NCBI GenBank assembly: GCA_000467715.1
Contig: AJFK01000104.1
Coordinates: 1 to 64,000 of the forward strand
From: Hysterium pulicare CBS 123377
Lineage: Eukaryota; Ascomycota; Dothideomycetes; Hysteriales; Hysteriaceae
DNA length: 64,000 nucleotides
Reading direction: 5' to 3'
A program made the translations under genes and the position numbers. The notes below the pieces were generated by a model. It did not search any database and was not told the DNA's origin. It saw nothing but the letters and a program-made list of their open reading frames with translations. Positions 26,433-38,054 of the stretch are shown piece after piece. How positions within the stretch are numbered: position 1 is the first letter of the stretch; each line of letters starts with the position of its first letter.

Positions 26433-28304
26433 TATTCAAAATGAAATTTTGCTTTATTCAATTTATATAGGCAATATTTCCTCACGTTGTGCGAATTGTG
26501 ATGGTACTGCACTTAATATCCCCGCGTATCTACTGCTCCAACTTTAGTCAATTAGCACGCACTAGGTCTTAAAACGGTTAATCAATCTGCGGAGATATAA
26601 CTGGGGCATAGCAAATGCACGGGATGTTATTGAAATACATGGCCGGCCAGAGAAATTTTGTCTAGGAGGCTCGATTATTCTAACATCGCGAAATGCAGTG
26701 TCGCTGCTGAAACAAGGAGTTGAGCAAGAAACCGCAGACACACTGCAACAATATATGAACAACGCCTTAGTCGCCCTCCCTATATTCGCTATCAGCGTCA
26801 TCGCCCTCATCTTCAGGTACACGCAGTTGAATCTCCGCGAAACGATCCTGTTGCGAAGTATTTACATGTGTTTTCCTGCGAGCTCGAGACGTCATGGGCG
26901 TCTTCATTTGCTAGACCGACAGGCCATCCCAGGTCGCTCTTTCCTTCTGCCTTTTCTCCGTCCTTTCCATCAGGGTCTTCTTCGGCCAAGTTCCGTTGAG
27001 CGTCCGTATTGCGCCCCCCTAGTTGGTAAATGTCATGTTGCTCTGCTTGTAGCCTCAGAGACGCGACTTCCTCTTCTTTCATAAGATCATCTGACCAGGC
27101 TTTTTGTCGTCTCCTCCTTCGTTCTCTAGGTCGTTGCCCGCTCAGTAGAGTATTGAACATCATGCTCTACTTTTGTTAAAGTGAGATATGGAACACGATT
27201 ACGCCAGAAAGCGCGACTTGTCATCGGACCTGTCACGATAGTACGATGTTGACCGCTCATTTGAGTATCGAACATCACACTCTATCATTTTCACTTCATA
27301 CATCAAGTTCACCGTCAGAAACGTTAACTGTCCTTACCCGCCATCCGCCTTGTTTCCCTCACAGAACCCCCTTGAAGCATCTTCTTTGGATTCCCATCTT
27401 TCGAAACCCTTTCGTGAAGCTTCTCTACCTAGCCTGCAATCAGCCTGTATTTGTTGGGCATATTCTCTGGAACACCTCTCATACATGAGTGTTATTTGCT
27501 GATTGCTTTCATTGTTTTACTTTCTTTATTTGATCATCTATAAAACTACAGTGTGTACTATAGATTTCTGTCAACTAATGATGATCGTTACTTGTTCCTT
27601 TCAACAGTATCAAAAACAAACAATACATTGCACGACATAATGGAACAACAGTCAGGTTGTTCATTATTGATAGGTTCTTCGCTTCTCTTCCGGTTCATAG
27701 ATTGCCAATTCATTCTTATCTGCACAAAAATTCATGACTTGATGAAGATAGGAGTGATTCAGTGATGATATAAAAGTTGTGTCAAAGCTGAAACGATTCA
27801 ATTCGCCCATACTGAACTCATTGGAAGGCTTTACCAAGTCTAGGCATGCTTCTGCTTCACCATCCTCACAATAATGATCTTCATCAGAACTTGTTGCCTA
27901 ATCCCTAATCTCTCATATTATCCTTCCACCAGTTGACTTTAAACCTGTTGGAATATTCCCGTCCTTTGAGTGATGAGGGGTTATATCAACCAAAGGAGTC
28001 ACGGCTTCCATTCTGCATAAACATTACCCACCATTCCATTCTACGATCATTTGGTCTTGAATGAAATCCCGAAGCCCACTCCAAGAGTTTGTGTCATAGG
28101 AGAAGCATAAAGTATTTGCTGGAGTCGGTTTGGAAATAGCCATGTGGGCATCTGTATTTTCTAATCTAGCTCTACATTATATACATTTCAGAGCCATGCC
28201 CAATTTCAACCGTTTGCTCTTTGAGCCGTGTCTGCAAAGCTCTTCGAAGAGAACCGGCTCATTCGCCTTACGCAGAACAAGGCTCAGTTAGAGCCTAGCG
28301 CTGT
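26433..28304. other. Gene-poor stretch between tRNA-Ser and an unknown gene
   Basis: No recognisable gene. Short frames at 26562-27163 on both strands include one hydrophobic stretch on the plus strand (ALVALPIFAISVIALIF, near 26765-26815), but no supporting exons could be joined to it. A degenerate direct repeat at 27135-27175 and 27247-27290 is listed separately. The 27.5-28.3 kb part is AT-rich and without frames of note. Confidence 0.45.
27135..27290. repeat. Degenerate direct repeat, about 40 bp, two copies
   Basis: The segment from about 27135 (CCGCTCAGTAGAGTATTGAA, continuing CATCATGCTCTACTTTT) recurs about 110 bases later from about 27249 (CCGCTCATTTGAGTATCGAA, continuing CATCACACTCTATCATTTT). 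Roughly three quarters of positions agree. There is no open frame and no obvious terminal inverted repeat around them. Confidence 0.45.
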
Positions 28305-29276
28305 TCATAAGTCTTGAGAACCTTTAAAGACTGTCCGCCGAATAATGGTACCATTCAAAGATCTGATAGCCCGTACGAGCTCATATTCTTGAGAATGAAT
28401 AGTTTGATAGTCGATGTGAAACCCCTTGCCGTGTTCCAAGTCCGCAATATCTTTGCTAATTCTGGCCGCAGCAATTTGTCTCTCCTCTCCCGGAAGATAA
28501 CCCCAATCATCACCGCCAACGTGAATTCTCTCGTAATCCAGATCCTCAATCTCTGGAAAGAAGTTGTGTAAGATGTAAATATCGCCAAGCGAACCATTGG
28601 ACTCGATCTTGGCGACAACCACAAAGCCACTATCCTTCCAATCTCCCTCGAGTAACTCATTCTGGAGGCTTCCGTGCCAATCTCCAAGGTAGTATTGGAA
28701 CTGTCCAAGCTGATAGAAAACAAATCCATAGCGGTCGTTGGTATCATCAGATTCGGCGCTGGCATTGGATTCCTCGGACATCTGTGTCTTTCTGTCTCGG
28801 CGAGGTTGTGCATCACTTGTTGACGGCTCAACGTTAAGGTTGATCCCCAGGAATGTGGGTGGGAGAAGCTCTCTAAAGTCGTTATGTGGACTTGACTTTG
28901 TTGACTCTAGGAGCCTTGGGTCCGGCAAAAGCCTGTATGCTTTGCCATTGAGAAGGCCCAAGCCAATATATGGCGCTGCTGGAAGATCGAGGAGCTCGGT
29001 TAATCGTGCAATGTGACCGTTGTCCGAAAATCTCGTTTGACGAATAACCGATATGAACTCTTGTGCAGAGGGAATTTGAGGGATCTGGGCTTGTCTCTTC
29101 TTTTCCCTCAGCTCGAAGCTCCAACGAAAATAGGCATCGTGATCAGGGCCAGTCTTGAGATATTTGTCGTATATTTTGGTTGCTGCAAGTTCTAGGGGAT
29201 CCAATCTGGCTGTTGAACAGAACACGGATATTTCTTTTTCGAGCTTAGCGAAGTCTTCTTCGGTGGCGGGAGGCAT
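28305..29276 (-). CDS. Unrecognised single-exon protein, 323 aa
   Basis: One uninterrupted frame from ATG at 29276 to TGA, 323 aa, with amino-acid use typical of a soluble globular protein. The N-terminal third is helical and charged (FAKLEKEISVFCSTARLDPL). The middle has a conserved-looking GLGLLNGKAYRLLPDPRLLE. A Ser/Glu/Asp-rich linker lies near residues 165-185. The C-terminal third is rich in aromatics and acids (YYLGDWHGSLQNELLEGDW, HVGGDDWGYLPGEE). No signal peptide, membrane helix or catalytic motif is visible. I do not recognise the family; it reads like a lineage-restricted hypothetical protein. A plus-strand frame over it is a shadow. Confidence 0.65.
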   Translation of the reverse strand: MPPATEEDFAKLEKEISVFCSTARLDPLELAATKIYDKYLKTGPDHDAYFRWSFELREKKRQAQIPQIPSAQEFISVIRQTRFSDNGHIARLTELLDLPAAPYIGLGLLNGKAYRLLPDPRLLESTKSSPHNDFRELLPPTFLGINLNVEPSTSDAQPRRDRKTQMSEESNASAESDDTNDRYGFVFYQLGQFQYYLGDWHGSLQNELLEGDWKDSGFVVVAKIESNGSLGDIYILHNFFPEIEDLDYERIHVGGDDWGYLPGEERQIAAARISKDIADLEHGKGFHIDYQTIHSQEYELVRAIRSLNGTIIRRTVFKGSQDL

Positions 29277-32200
29277 TGTGAGGATGTCTTATGTGAATGT
29301 GTTTGTACGTGAGTAGAGAGAGATTGTATATGTTGAAGAAGAGGTTGAGATGTGTTGAGTTGCACGAAGATTTGTAAAGGGCAGTCTTTGTCGCTTTTAA
29401 ATAAGAAGGGTCAGCGTTTTGAGCTTGAGCGTGACTCAACATATCTTGTCATGAGTCACTATTTTCCGTGGACTTCTACTGAACCGTGGCTTCACGCTGC
29501 ACTAACGTGGGGAAGTCAGAGTGACATGGCATTAAATTATTAGGTCATGTACATATGGCATGTCAGCCGCATCATTGCACTGAAGAAGCAGCATCAGTTA
29601 GCTGCCGGGTAAGGAGATGGCGACTTATCATAGGCTGAACAGCTATACCGTTCAAGGGGACGCTCAAAAGCCTTATCCTGGACTTTGTCAGCAAAAACCT
29701 AGCTCGGACCTCTTTCATGATGCTTACAGAAGGAGCTTCTTGAGTTTGAAGAGTTAACAGTTTGAGTTCTGCGCTAGTTGTGATCTCTGGAAATTGACCC
29801 TTATAACTCTCTAGTATTACTTCAAGTTTAGCAGGACCTTTCGTTGCAACCAGGCACTGCATATCATCAGCCCAAAAACTAGAAGGAAATCCAAAGTATA
29901 TAACCATCCAACTACTAATTCATCGGTCAAATGCTGAAGTATACAAAAGTAGACGCGTTTGCCTGTTTCCAGTTGCTTCTGGCAGTATGTGCAAGGAGGA
30001 ACCCAATACTCGAACTCTAAAGGCTAAGTGACTAGGCATTTATCATTACAAATTAAGCTCGACAACGGTCTAGTGGTAGTGGTATCGATATCGTTCCTCC
30101 GAGACTTGCTCTTGATACTTTTAGGCTCGGTACTGCGGACGTTGAAGTGGCTGCTGCAGTGCAGAGAATACGCTATGAATTTGTCTTGTAGAGAGTAAGT
30201 ATTCGGAAGGATGGCAATGGGTCTGCACAATGTTAGACTGGCGGGAAGATGATCGATTAATCTGCCATCCTTAACAGTGATGATTCGCATCCTAAGGAAT
30301 CTACGATCATCAGAGAAAAGAGGGATCGGAGCTGTCGTGACCGAGGGTAACGCATTCACAACTGGTAGAAAGTGTATAGGTGAGCTCTCACTCCACGGCT
30401 TGATCCTGGGAGAGCTCGTAGGAGCGAAGAAGGTAGGGTGCAACGCTGGATTGTGCTAGACAGTAGTGGTGGATGAGTTCTGCCTTATGGGTAAGGCCAC
30501 AAGGCGAACCTCTGGAGGTTCGAGCATGGCATCGAGATTCAATTCGGGAAAATGACAACGTCGTACGGAGCCTGCAGGAGGTCTGAAGCCCGCAAATTTC
30601 TTCCAACTCAGATGACCTCAGAACCGAAAGCACACCCTCCTGTAACTCAATCGCTACATGAAGGGCATTGAAGAGAACTTGGACGAGAGGATCGGAGGAT
30701 TGAGCCGTCCTGTCCAAGTGACCCCAAGGCACCTGCAGTTTCGGAGAAGCGCAAAGTCTAAGTGGCCTGGAGCTATTTCACGGAGTCTATACCCAGCTAC
30801 TGGACCATAACGTTTTATTCGAAGTCCGGATCTCCTATGCCAATATTGGAGGCTGAACGGGCACGCGAATTGCGCGATTCCACTTGCCATGGCTGCACGA
30901 CTTCAGAGGGCCTTAGGCCCTCAGCTGGGGTACCCGCCGTGGCGCATCGTAGATTTCGAGCAAGAATTGAGGGAATATTGAAGACGAAAGTTTAGCGACA
31001 GTGCAGCTACCTCGTGATCTTCATCTCTCCAATGGAGGACCTGGTTGCAGGAAAGCAAGAACATTGGACTGGCCATAGACGATTCCGTAAAACACCCAGG
31101 TCAAGATGCAAACTCAAATCGAAGAATCGAAAGAAGAGTATGCAACCATTTGATGCTGTCGCTGTGAAAGCCGTTAGCTGCGGTCGTTGTCCAGTCCCTC
31201 GCGTTCAGATGAGTCACTGCGATACACGTCGCGCTGCATGCATACGACCTGCGGCCATGACTCCCGCCGGCATATCATGAAACACCTTCTCTTGAAACCT
31301 GCTGCAATATTTACTGGTGACGACGAGGACTTTTGAGTAGCGAAGGAATATGCGCCGATTCTTGAAGTCTTACGTCGCTCGCCGCTTGCCATCGGCTAAG
31401 CACCTGACAGCGAGATCCTTTGTAGATGAGGACCCATGCTCAGCTGAGGAGTGCCTTTTAGAGTGCTTGAAATGGGTTAATCCATGCAAGAAGATCCAAG
31501 CTTGCTTGCGAATGGCGAATCTTCTCCCGTTTCTCGATTCACTCTAGCGATATGCCGCCACAACCGAGTCGGAAAGGTGCTCTCCACATGGGGTTTCTGC
31601 TGCGAGGCGCAGTCAGTGCAGATGGAAGAGAGCCCGAGTCACAGGGCCGGAATCGCCTGGGACTGCTGCAGATTTTGAAACAGTGTCGCCATGGTTAGTT
31701 ATCGATAGCACCGCTGATATGGGTGGGCGATAGGTTAATCCGGGGTCGTTGGCACTCTGCTTGAGAGGTGCAGTCGCGTCAGTAGAAAAGTGAATACTCC
31801 AATCGACAACATGACCGCAAAAGGAGAAAGAAAATATTGAAACCGCGACCGAATATGCGACCGCTTTCGCAACTAGGACGCCAAACTGCCTCGTTTGATC
31901 GTCAGGCACTGCACCTGGTACCTTTTCCCACAATGATCAATTCATCGGAAGTCGCGATGATCCGCGAGGTAAGTATTTTCGCATGATGTCGGATCGTGAT
32001 GGGGGTGCAGCATGTTTCTGCGTGCTGGCAGACGGGAATGCCGATGCCGAAGATCCAGGACGCCACCTTTTGACGTGCACAGCCTCGCGCCGCCATGGAA
32101 ATCTCGTGGAAGCCGAGCTCGGTTCTGACCCGAAATCGCACAGTCAACGTCAGACCCTCCGAACATCTGCTTCTGCCAGATTGCACGTCGTCATCAGCAT

Positions 32201-33386
32201 GAAGGAGTCCGGTCATGAGGTGCTTCAGCAGCCGCCGATGCTACTTGTATTCTGGGCGGAGGTGACATTGGGCCGTGTCTCCTACAATCGCGATCACATG
32301 GATGCCACAACGAGATGGCTTGCTCCTCTGTCGACGCACCCCAGTCCCCGCGCGCTGATTGGGCTGAGTGTTTCGTGCGCATTTTTAGCCTCAAGCAACG
32401 ACGACCTGTCATCCATCTTTCACGCCGACTTCTGCCTCTCGCAACCCACGACAAACGGCAAGATCAAGAGACACTATCCCTACCTAAACTTCTCTGGACC
32501 GCGACCCTTTGATCCGCGTATTCCAAAACAGGTTCCAAAGCCGCTGTCCTCGCCGCTCCATCTGGAATCCATCGAAGCCTTCTGGAATCCCCGTGGAGTC
32601 GCACTCCATGTGTCGCAAAGTATATGCCCGGAGCCTGCCATGCAGAGCGACAGAAGCAGATACGTACTCGGCTTGCGTCGCATGCGGCGTATAACTCCTA
32701 TAGTGCTTTCTCCTGATCTATATGGGTCAGGTACTGTTGCGGCGCATCTGCACAGTCGACCGTGAGCTCTCCCTCAGCTCTCAAGGCAAGTATCGAATGG
32801 TCCCTAAAGGGGATGTTATGATATGCTTTTCTTTGCGAACAAGATTGATAAGACGCCTTCTCGTTTTTCATCTCCGTTACCAAGGCTAGAATGCTGCGTG
32901 CAGCCATGATGAGCAGGCCGCAATCTCTTGCATCAACCTGTGCCGCGAACCACGCGCTCTCGCAGCGTGAGAAACGCGGTGGCCGTCCCGGTCGCTCAGC
33001 TTGTGGATTGACCTAGTGCTGCATGATGCCTCTCGCCATATGCACGATTAAACAAGCTTGATGCGCAGCGCAGGCCCTGTTGGGGCTGGGTGCAGCGCTG
33101 ACTCTGCAGGCCCTTGCCGAGAGGTGTGGCCACTCCGGCCCATCTCAGCTTTAAAGACTTTACCCACCCCACCGTTAGCCTTTCCTTACCCTCACCTCTC
33201 ACCCTCTCTCTTCCTCACCTCATTCGTCCGCACCTTTCTTGTCTCTTTTCTCAAACAAGGCGAGCGAAAACGTAATTCCGCCTGAGACATCTTTTTAATT
33301 CTCCTTTGTCTGCTTCCCTTCGTTGATATCGTCGTCCCATAATCATCGCATCGCATTACATTCACATATCACATCGCGTCGCCATA
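29277..33386. other. 4.1-kb stretch with many frames but no convincing gene
   Basis: Many overlapping frames of 60-140 codons occur on both strands, and one of 260 codons lies on the plus strand at 31983-32765. None shows a domain, and the longest is overlapped by minus-strand frames of 104 and 86 codons, as expected of random open frames in GC-rich DNA. The part from about 33160 to 33386 is CT-rich and is probably the leader of the next gene. It could hold a decayed gene. The splice signals I tried did not give a coherent protein. Confidence 0.4.
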
Positions 33387-34433
33387 ATGCCAATCTCATT
33401 ATTACCGGCCTCTGCTGCCGCCTTTGCGCCGCGGTCAGCGCCTACAATCGTCCTCAATTCCAAGGTGGAGCCGTGGTTAACACAGACCCTAAAGAGGATA
33501 AATCGAGTCAAGCGTCCGTTGAACAGCGTTCCTCAGCACTACCGATGTCTCACGGAGACCCTGTCCGGTTCAGGTGCCATCTGGACGTTATCTTCTATTA
33601 TGCTACCGAAGGCCCCAGATTCGGATTTGCGGAAGGATACCAACCCATTGGTCGAGGCATTGTTCAACTATCAGCTGCTCCATATTGAGGCATATGTCGT
33701 ACACGTCGACATGGTTTCACAGCATGAGGTTGCATTCAAACTCACACCGGAAACTATCGAAGCATTAATCGAGTACCACAAGGACATCTACTCTGTCGAC
33801 GTTTCAGCAACTACGTGGAATTGGGCCGAAAAGGAGGTTCAGTTGAAGAAGCTGCAGGAGGAATTCGTTCAGGCCGTCAATCGTTACGTTTTCCGAACCG
33901 GTGTGCGCGCTTTGGAAGGCTTGGAGGAGGATGGCGCCGGGGAACTGCTTGAGGGACGAGGAGAGGACGTCAAAAACGCCATCATGGGTCTGTTCCTCCC
34001 GCTTCTCCCTCCTCCGCCAAGGATAGTCGATGTCGTCCGACCGGCTCCACTTCTGCCGAGTTCACCGGGAAGCGCGAACTGGTGGCAACCAGGACAACAT
34101 GTGTCGCAACCACATCCCGTGCCAGTCGAATCTTGGAGAGTGATACCATCAACACCAAGCCCGACCATCGCAACCTGTGGTGAAACCCAACCGACATTCT
34201 GGAGCACCATGGGCATGAACGACATCCAACTTCCTTCTCCGACACCTTCTTTCAGCCAGCCATACAATACCACGAGCCAGTACTACAGTCCACCCCAGGC
34301 GATTGCACCTATTCCCGCGCTTCCACTTCCCAGTGTCCTGGCCCAACAGTGTGGGTCAAGTGCTGTGAATTCTGGATTCGGTGGCTTCGGATGGGACAAT
34401 GGGTTCGCACCACAGTATGCTGCATTTACATAA
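33387..34433 (+). CDS. Unrecognised 348-aa protein with Pro/Ser-rich C-terminal half
   Basis: A single frame with a start preceded by a pyrimidine-rich leader. Residues 75-215 look globular and helical (NPLVEALFNYQLLHIEAYVV, FKLTPETIEALIEYHKDIYS, WNWAEKEVQLKKLQEEFVQA). Residues from about 215 onward are low-complexity Pro/Ser/Gln/Thr, ending GFGGFGWDNGFAPQYAAFT. That pattern (a helical module plus a disordered Gln/Pro tail) is common in nuclear or signalling proteins, but no family is recognised. A second overlapping plus frame of 121 codons is less protein-like. There is no signal peptide. Confidence 0.55.
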   Translation: MPISLLPASAAAFAPRSAPTIVLNSKVEPWLTQTLKRINRVKRPLNSVPQHYRCLTETLSGSGAIWTLSSIMLPKAPDSDLRKDTNPLVEALFNYQLLHIEAYVVHVDMVSQHEVAFKLTPETIEALIEYHKDIYSVDVSATTWNWAEKEVQLKKLQEEFVQAVNRYVFRTGVRALEGLEEDGAGELLEGRGEDVKNAIMGLFLPLLPPPPRIVDVVRPAPLLPSSPGSANWWQPGQHVSQPHPVPVESWRVIPSTPSPTIATCGETQPTFWSTMGMNDIQLPSPTPSFSQPYNTTSQYYSPPQAIAPIPALPLPSVLAQQCGSSAVNSGFGGFGWDNGFAPQYAAFT

Positions 34434-35814
34434 GCAGTTGCGGTGAGAGCTCTCCGTTGTCGAACGCCTAGGAGGTCAGGGCCTGGCCAGTCCTTTTCTC
34501 CCCCCCTTTCCGCAACCAGGTTGATGCGCACAACCCTACGACGCCTGACACGAGACGATATATGCGATGTGCATGAAGTGATGTCTACCGAACATCCTAC
34601 CAACCAGCATGGGACGGCGTTTCCTCGATTTTAGCGAGCGTTTTCACTCACTTCTCTCGTACAAATTTTCCTTGGATATCCGTTTTAGTATTGTCTTGTT
34701 TTTTTAGCGAGCGCGTCTTTTGATTCCCTTTGTCGTATCTCATCGCATACAGCGGCCGGACCAGGCATTTCCTTAATTGTCTTGCATCTCTGGGAGGCTT
34801 GCATGTCGGGCATTTTAAGATGGGTAAAGCCACGCGGCTACGAGGCAGGTACACTCGGTTGGTTTTGTTTAATGTCGTTCGGACAGCTGCATGTCCTGGT
34901 TGAGCATGGCATGCCACTCATCACGGTTGCAGGCTTGTTCTCGTCTACTCAGACTGACATCGAGTGTCAGCAGGATATGCTGGGAGGCGGCGGCAAAAGT
35001 ATACACACATCTGAGATGTCCGTGTAATTCATTCTTATGTGCAGGGAAATTGGTTCTTGGGATTGCGGATCAAGAGTCGAGACAAATTCTCGCCCGTGGC
35101 GGGTTGCTCTCGGAGGAATGTATCTTCTGCTTGCGGAAGATGGACTCTGAAAAACTCTTGGTCCCCATTTCCATTTTCTCGAGACTACCATGTGCGCAAG
35201 GATAGTAGGGTCATCTCCTACTCTTCGAGACTGGATCTCGGAAGAAAGCTCTACATCGAATGAAGAGAATAGGATGCTGGAAAGAAGCTTGCTTCATTTA
35301 TACCTATTAAATGTAATAAAAAATCAAAGTGAAATCTCAATCTTCAAGACATGCTTTCTCAGACGCAAACACAGTGAATAGTGAAATTTCCAAGGCGGCT
35401 TTTCCAATAATAGTATGTTATTTAATTATTTAATAATGCGGGTCTGGATAACCGACAGAGTGGTGCTATCGGTGAGGCTCTATTACAAAGGCACTGACTC
35501 GCAGCATTGCGGCCTGCACCCGCCAATGCGCTGGGATCGCCCATCTGGGAATCTGGGGAAGAGAGATGGCTGAGGATTCTCTTCCGCAGGCGTATTTAAA
35601 GGCGACGTTTGCGGTGCACAGAGGAGAAACTGGCAGACTTAGATACCCGATAGTGTTTCACTCTTGCTGCGGAGCGGGCTGTCTGGCCCAGGTGGTTGTC
35701 GAGGCTGCCTTTAGTTCGCTACGCCCGCCCCGATCCACCACATGCGACATCATTACCAACCGCCATGCTACATCGTCTCCACGCCTGAACAGAGTCGAGA
35801 TATTATCCAGCGCG
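34434..35814. other. Intergenic region before the Vid24-domain gene
   Basis: Downstream half: T-rich and AT-rich stretches (about 35300-35440) without frames of note. No gene, tRNA or repeat was recognised. It contains the promoter of the Vid24-domain gene at its right end. Confidence 0.5.
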
Positions 35815-38054
35815 ATGCCTCCCGCCAATTCGAGGGCTACTAGCCCTCCTGCGGTATGTGTCTTTGTCTTCTCTCTGCGAGACCGCCCCATCCGCCTCCG
35901 CCTTGCCCACTTCCCTTCATCCTTCGGAAAACTCGCCCATCGTCCGCTAATGAATGTTTGACAATGCAGGACTCTGCGCAGCGTGCTGGGACTCCTCCGT
36001 CGTATTTGTCGGCACTCCGTGAGTTGGAGAGCCCAGTCTCCAGCTCTGTGTTGAACCTAGCAGCAACACTAACCACCCAGGCTGAAGACGAAGCGGACGC
36101 CGAGAACCTCCGATTTCTTCGATCTCCAGCTGATCCGCAAGACGAATGGCGGGCTGAAAATGCGAGGGAACGGTTACGCAGGCAACCTGAAGAAAGAGGC
36201 GAGGACCGAGAACGGAGAGAACGACTACGGCGAGTGATGAATAGGCTGAGTCGCATACACGATCCACCCGCATACGGCGACCGGATACCGAGTCAAAACA
36301 GTCTTTATGACTGGTCTCCTGCCAATGAGGCAGATGATGAGGAAGAGTTGGATCAGATATTGCAAGAACTACGCCGCGAACAACCGAACACACATCCCGA
36401 GATACTTCGAGTTTTGGGGAGGTCACAGTTGGATGCGGAGAGGGAATCAAGGAATAGGGCATATTCATCACGGCTGTTGAACTCAAACCAACCGTCACAG
36501 ACGTCAGAAAGTTCATTAAGGTCTGCAGCAATCTTGCAGTCTGTCCGAAGACATCCAAGGTTTTCTGCTCGTACGAGAAATTACATGGAGCGTTACATTT
36601 CTGACAGAGATACTGTCAATAGGTCAACACATGACAGCGAGTCGCGAGAGCGGTCGAGTCCGTCACGAGGAGTTGGAGCGAACCCTACTTTCGAACGCAG
36701 TCGCTACGAAGCTAGTCGGCATGCTTGGCAGGCGCAACAGCTTATGCAGCGCTCCTCCGAACGGCAAAGCAGTCTTGATCGGAGTGTAGACAGGAACTTA
36801 GAACGAGACATCCGGGCAAGAGTGGATTCATATCGTCGAAGCTACATCGATAATCATCAACCTCGAGATCAACCACCCGTATTACCATGGCTCGAAAGCA
36901 CGGTCAAATATCTTTCCCGAATCCGTTATTCCAATTGTTATGAAGACAGTCTTTCCTGTGCTGTAGATGCCGCTTTCGGAACCAAAGAGTTCTTTGGCGA
37001 ACAGCACGATGACTTCCTTATGGACCCCAGTACTCTACCTTTACCTGCAGAAACCTCATGGCTAGCGCCGGGAGCTGTTCTGTCAGGTTCTCAGCACGCA
37101 ACCACCGTAACTTCTACTGTCACCTCCACTGCAAATCTGAGTACCTCTTCAACTCTCTATCGTTTGCGTAACAACGACACTATCTCCTCCACTGTATTCG
37201 ACGCCAGTAGACCCTGGTTAAGTCACCAATATATACCACCGCACCGACGCGGCGGTACCGGGACCTCATCCGGACCAGCGGAGGTAGTAACATCACATTC
37301 CCCACAACAAGATCGGTGGCCTGTGAAAGTCACCATACACGCCGTTGACTGGAGTACCATGTCGCTATCCGCAACCATGGAAGCCTACAACGTACCCTCA
37401 CATCCTCATACATACCAATCCCTGCTTGGCAACTCCACCTCTATCCTAGACCTTGCCGATCGTCCTATGCCCCGAACATCCTCAATCACGACGTACCTCG
37501 AGGGCGAGATTCTAGACTTCAGGACACATACCCTACTTACGGAATCCTTCAAGTCGACAGCAGCCAACGATGCGACATACTGGCGGAAGCTCCCTCCTTT
37601 CCAGAAATTCACAGATGAAGAGTTAGTCCGGAAACTGGTCTCCAAGCGCTGGTTAACAGAAGAGTTATCCCGCGAATGGATCCTCATGCGCTGGAAAGAG
37701 CGCTGTTTCGTCAAATCCCTCCATCCCCGTTCCACCACCTCCAACACGCCCAACTCCTCTTTCATGAACACCCAATCCCGTGATCCAAACGCAATGGACC
37801 TCTCCTTTTCCTCCACGGCCTCCTCCCGCGAAAACCACTACCATATCAGTAACATATCAACCCAGAACCAGGAGGAAGGCATGTTCGATGATTCTGGGTG
37901 CGGTCTCACTATCTCGGGATTCTACTATGTGGCACTGAAACGCAGTGATGGAGTTCTCGAGGGTCTGTATTATGACCCGCAGAGTAGTCCTTATCAACAC
38001 CTAAGGCTCGAGAGTGTGAATGGGGGGATCTTTCCGGCTTGGGGGTTCAGGTAG
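35815..38054 (+). CDS. Vid24/GID4-domain protein, likely GID E3 ligase substrate receptor
   Basis: Two exons, 35815-35853 and 35970-38054, coding for 707 aa. The first exon gives MPPANSRATSPPA and joins DSAQRAGTPPSYLS. The start 41 bases downstream of this ATG, within the intron, is rejected. The N-terminal ~450 residues are disordered, highly charged (Arg/Glu) and Ser-rich. The C-terminal ~230 residues are a Vid24 domain (PF09783): WPVKVTIHAVDWSTMSLSAT, TTYLEGEILDFRTHTLLTE, DATYWRKLPPFQKF, WILMRWKERCFV and GFYYVALKRSDGVLEGLYYD. Family members (Gid4, Gid10) form the beta-barrel that captures N-degrons, classically Pro/N-degrons of gluconeogenic enzymes, for the GID/CTLH ubiquitin ligase. The protein is about twice the length of yeast Gid4. 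Whether it is Gid4, Gid10 or a separate paralogue cannot be decided here. Confidence 0.88.

Noticed and set aside
32640-32700. Cysteine-bearing readings that recall a Zn2Cys6 cluster on either strand
   Set aside because: Spacing of cysteines does not fit C-x2-C-x6-C in any frame.
31983-32765. 260-codon plus-strand frame
   Set aside because: Amino-acid use is unstructured, no domain or splice context, and overlapping minus frames are of similar quality. Kept only as a note.
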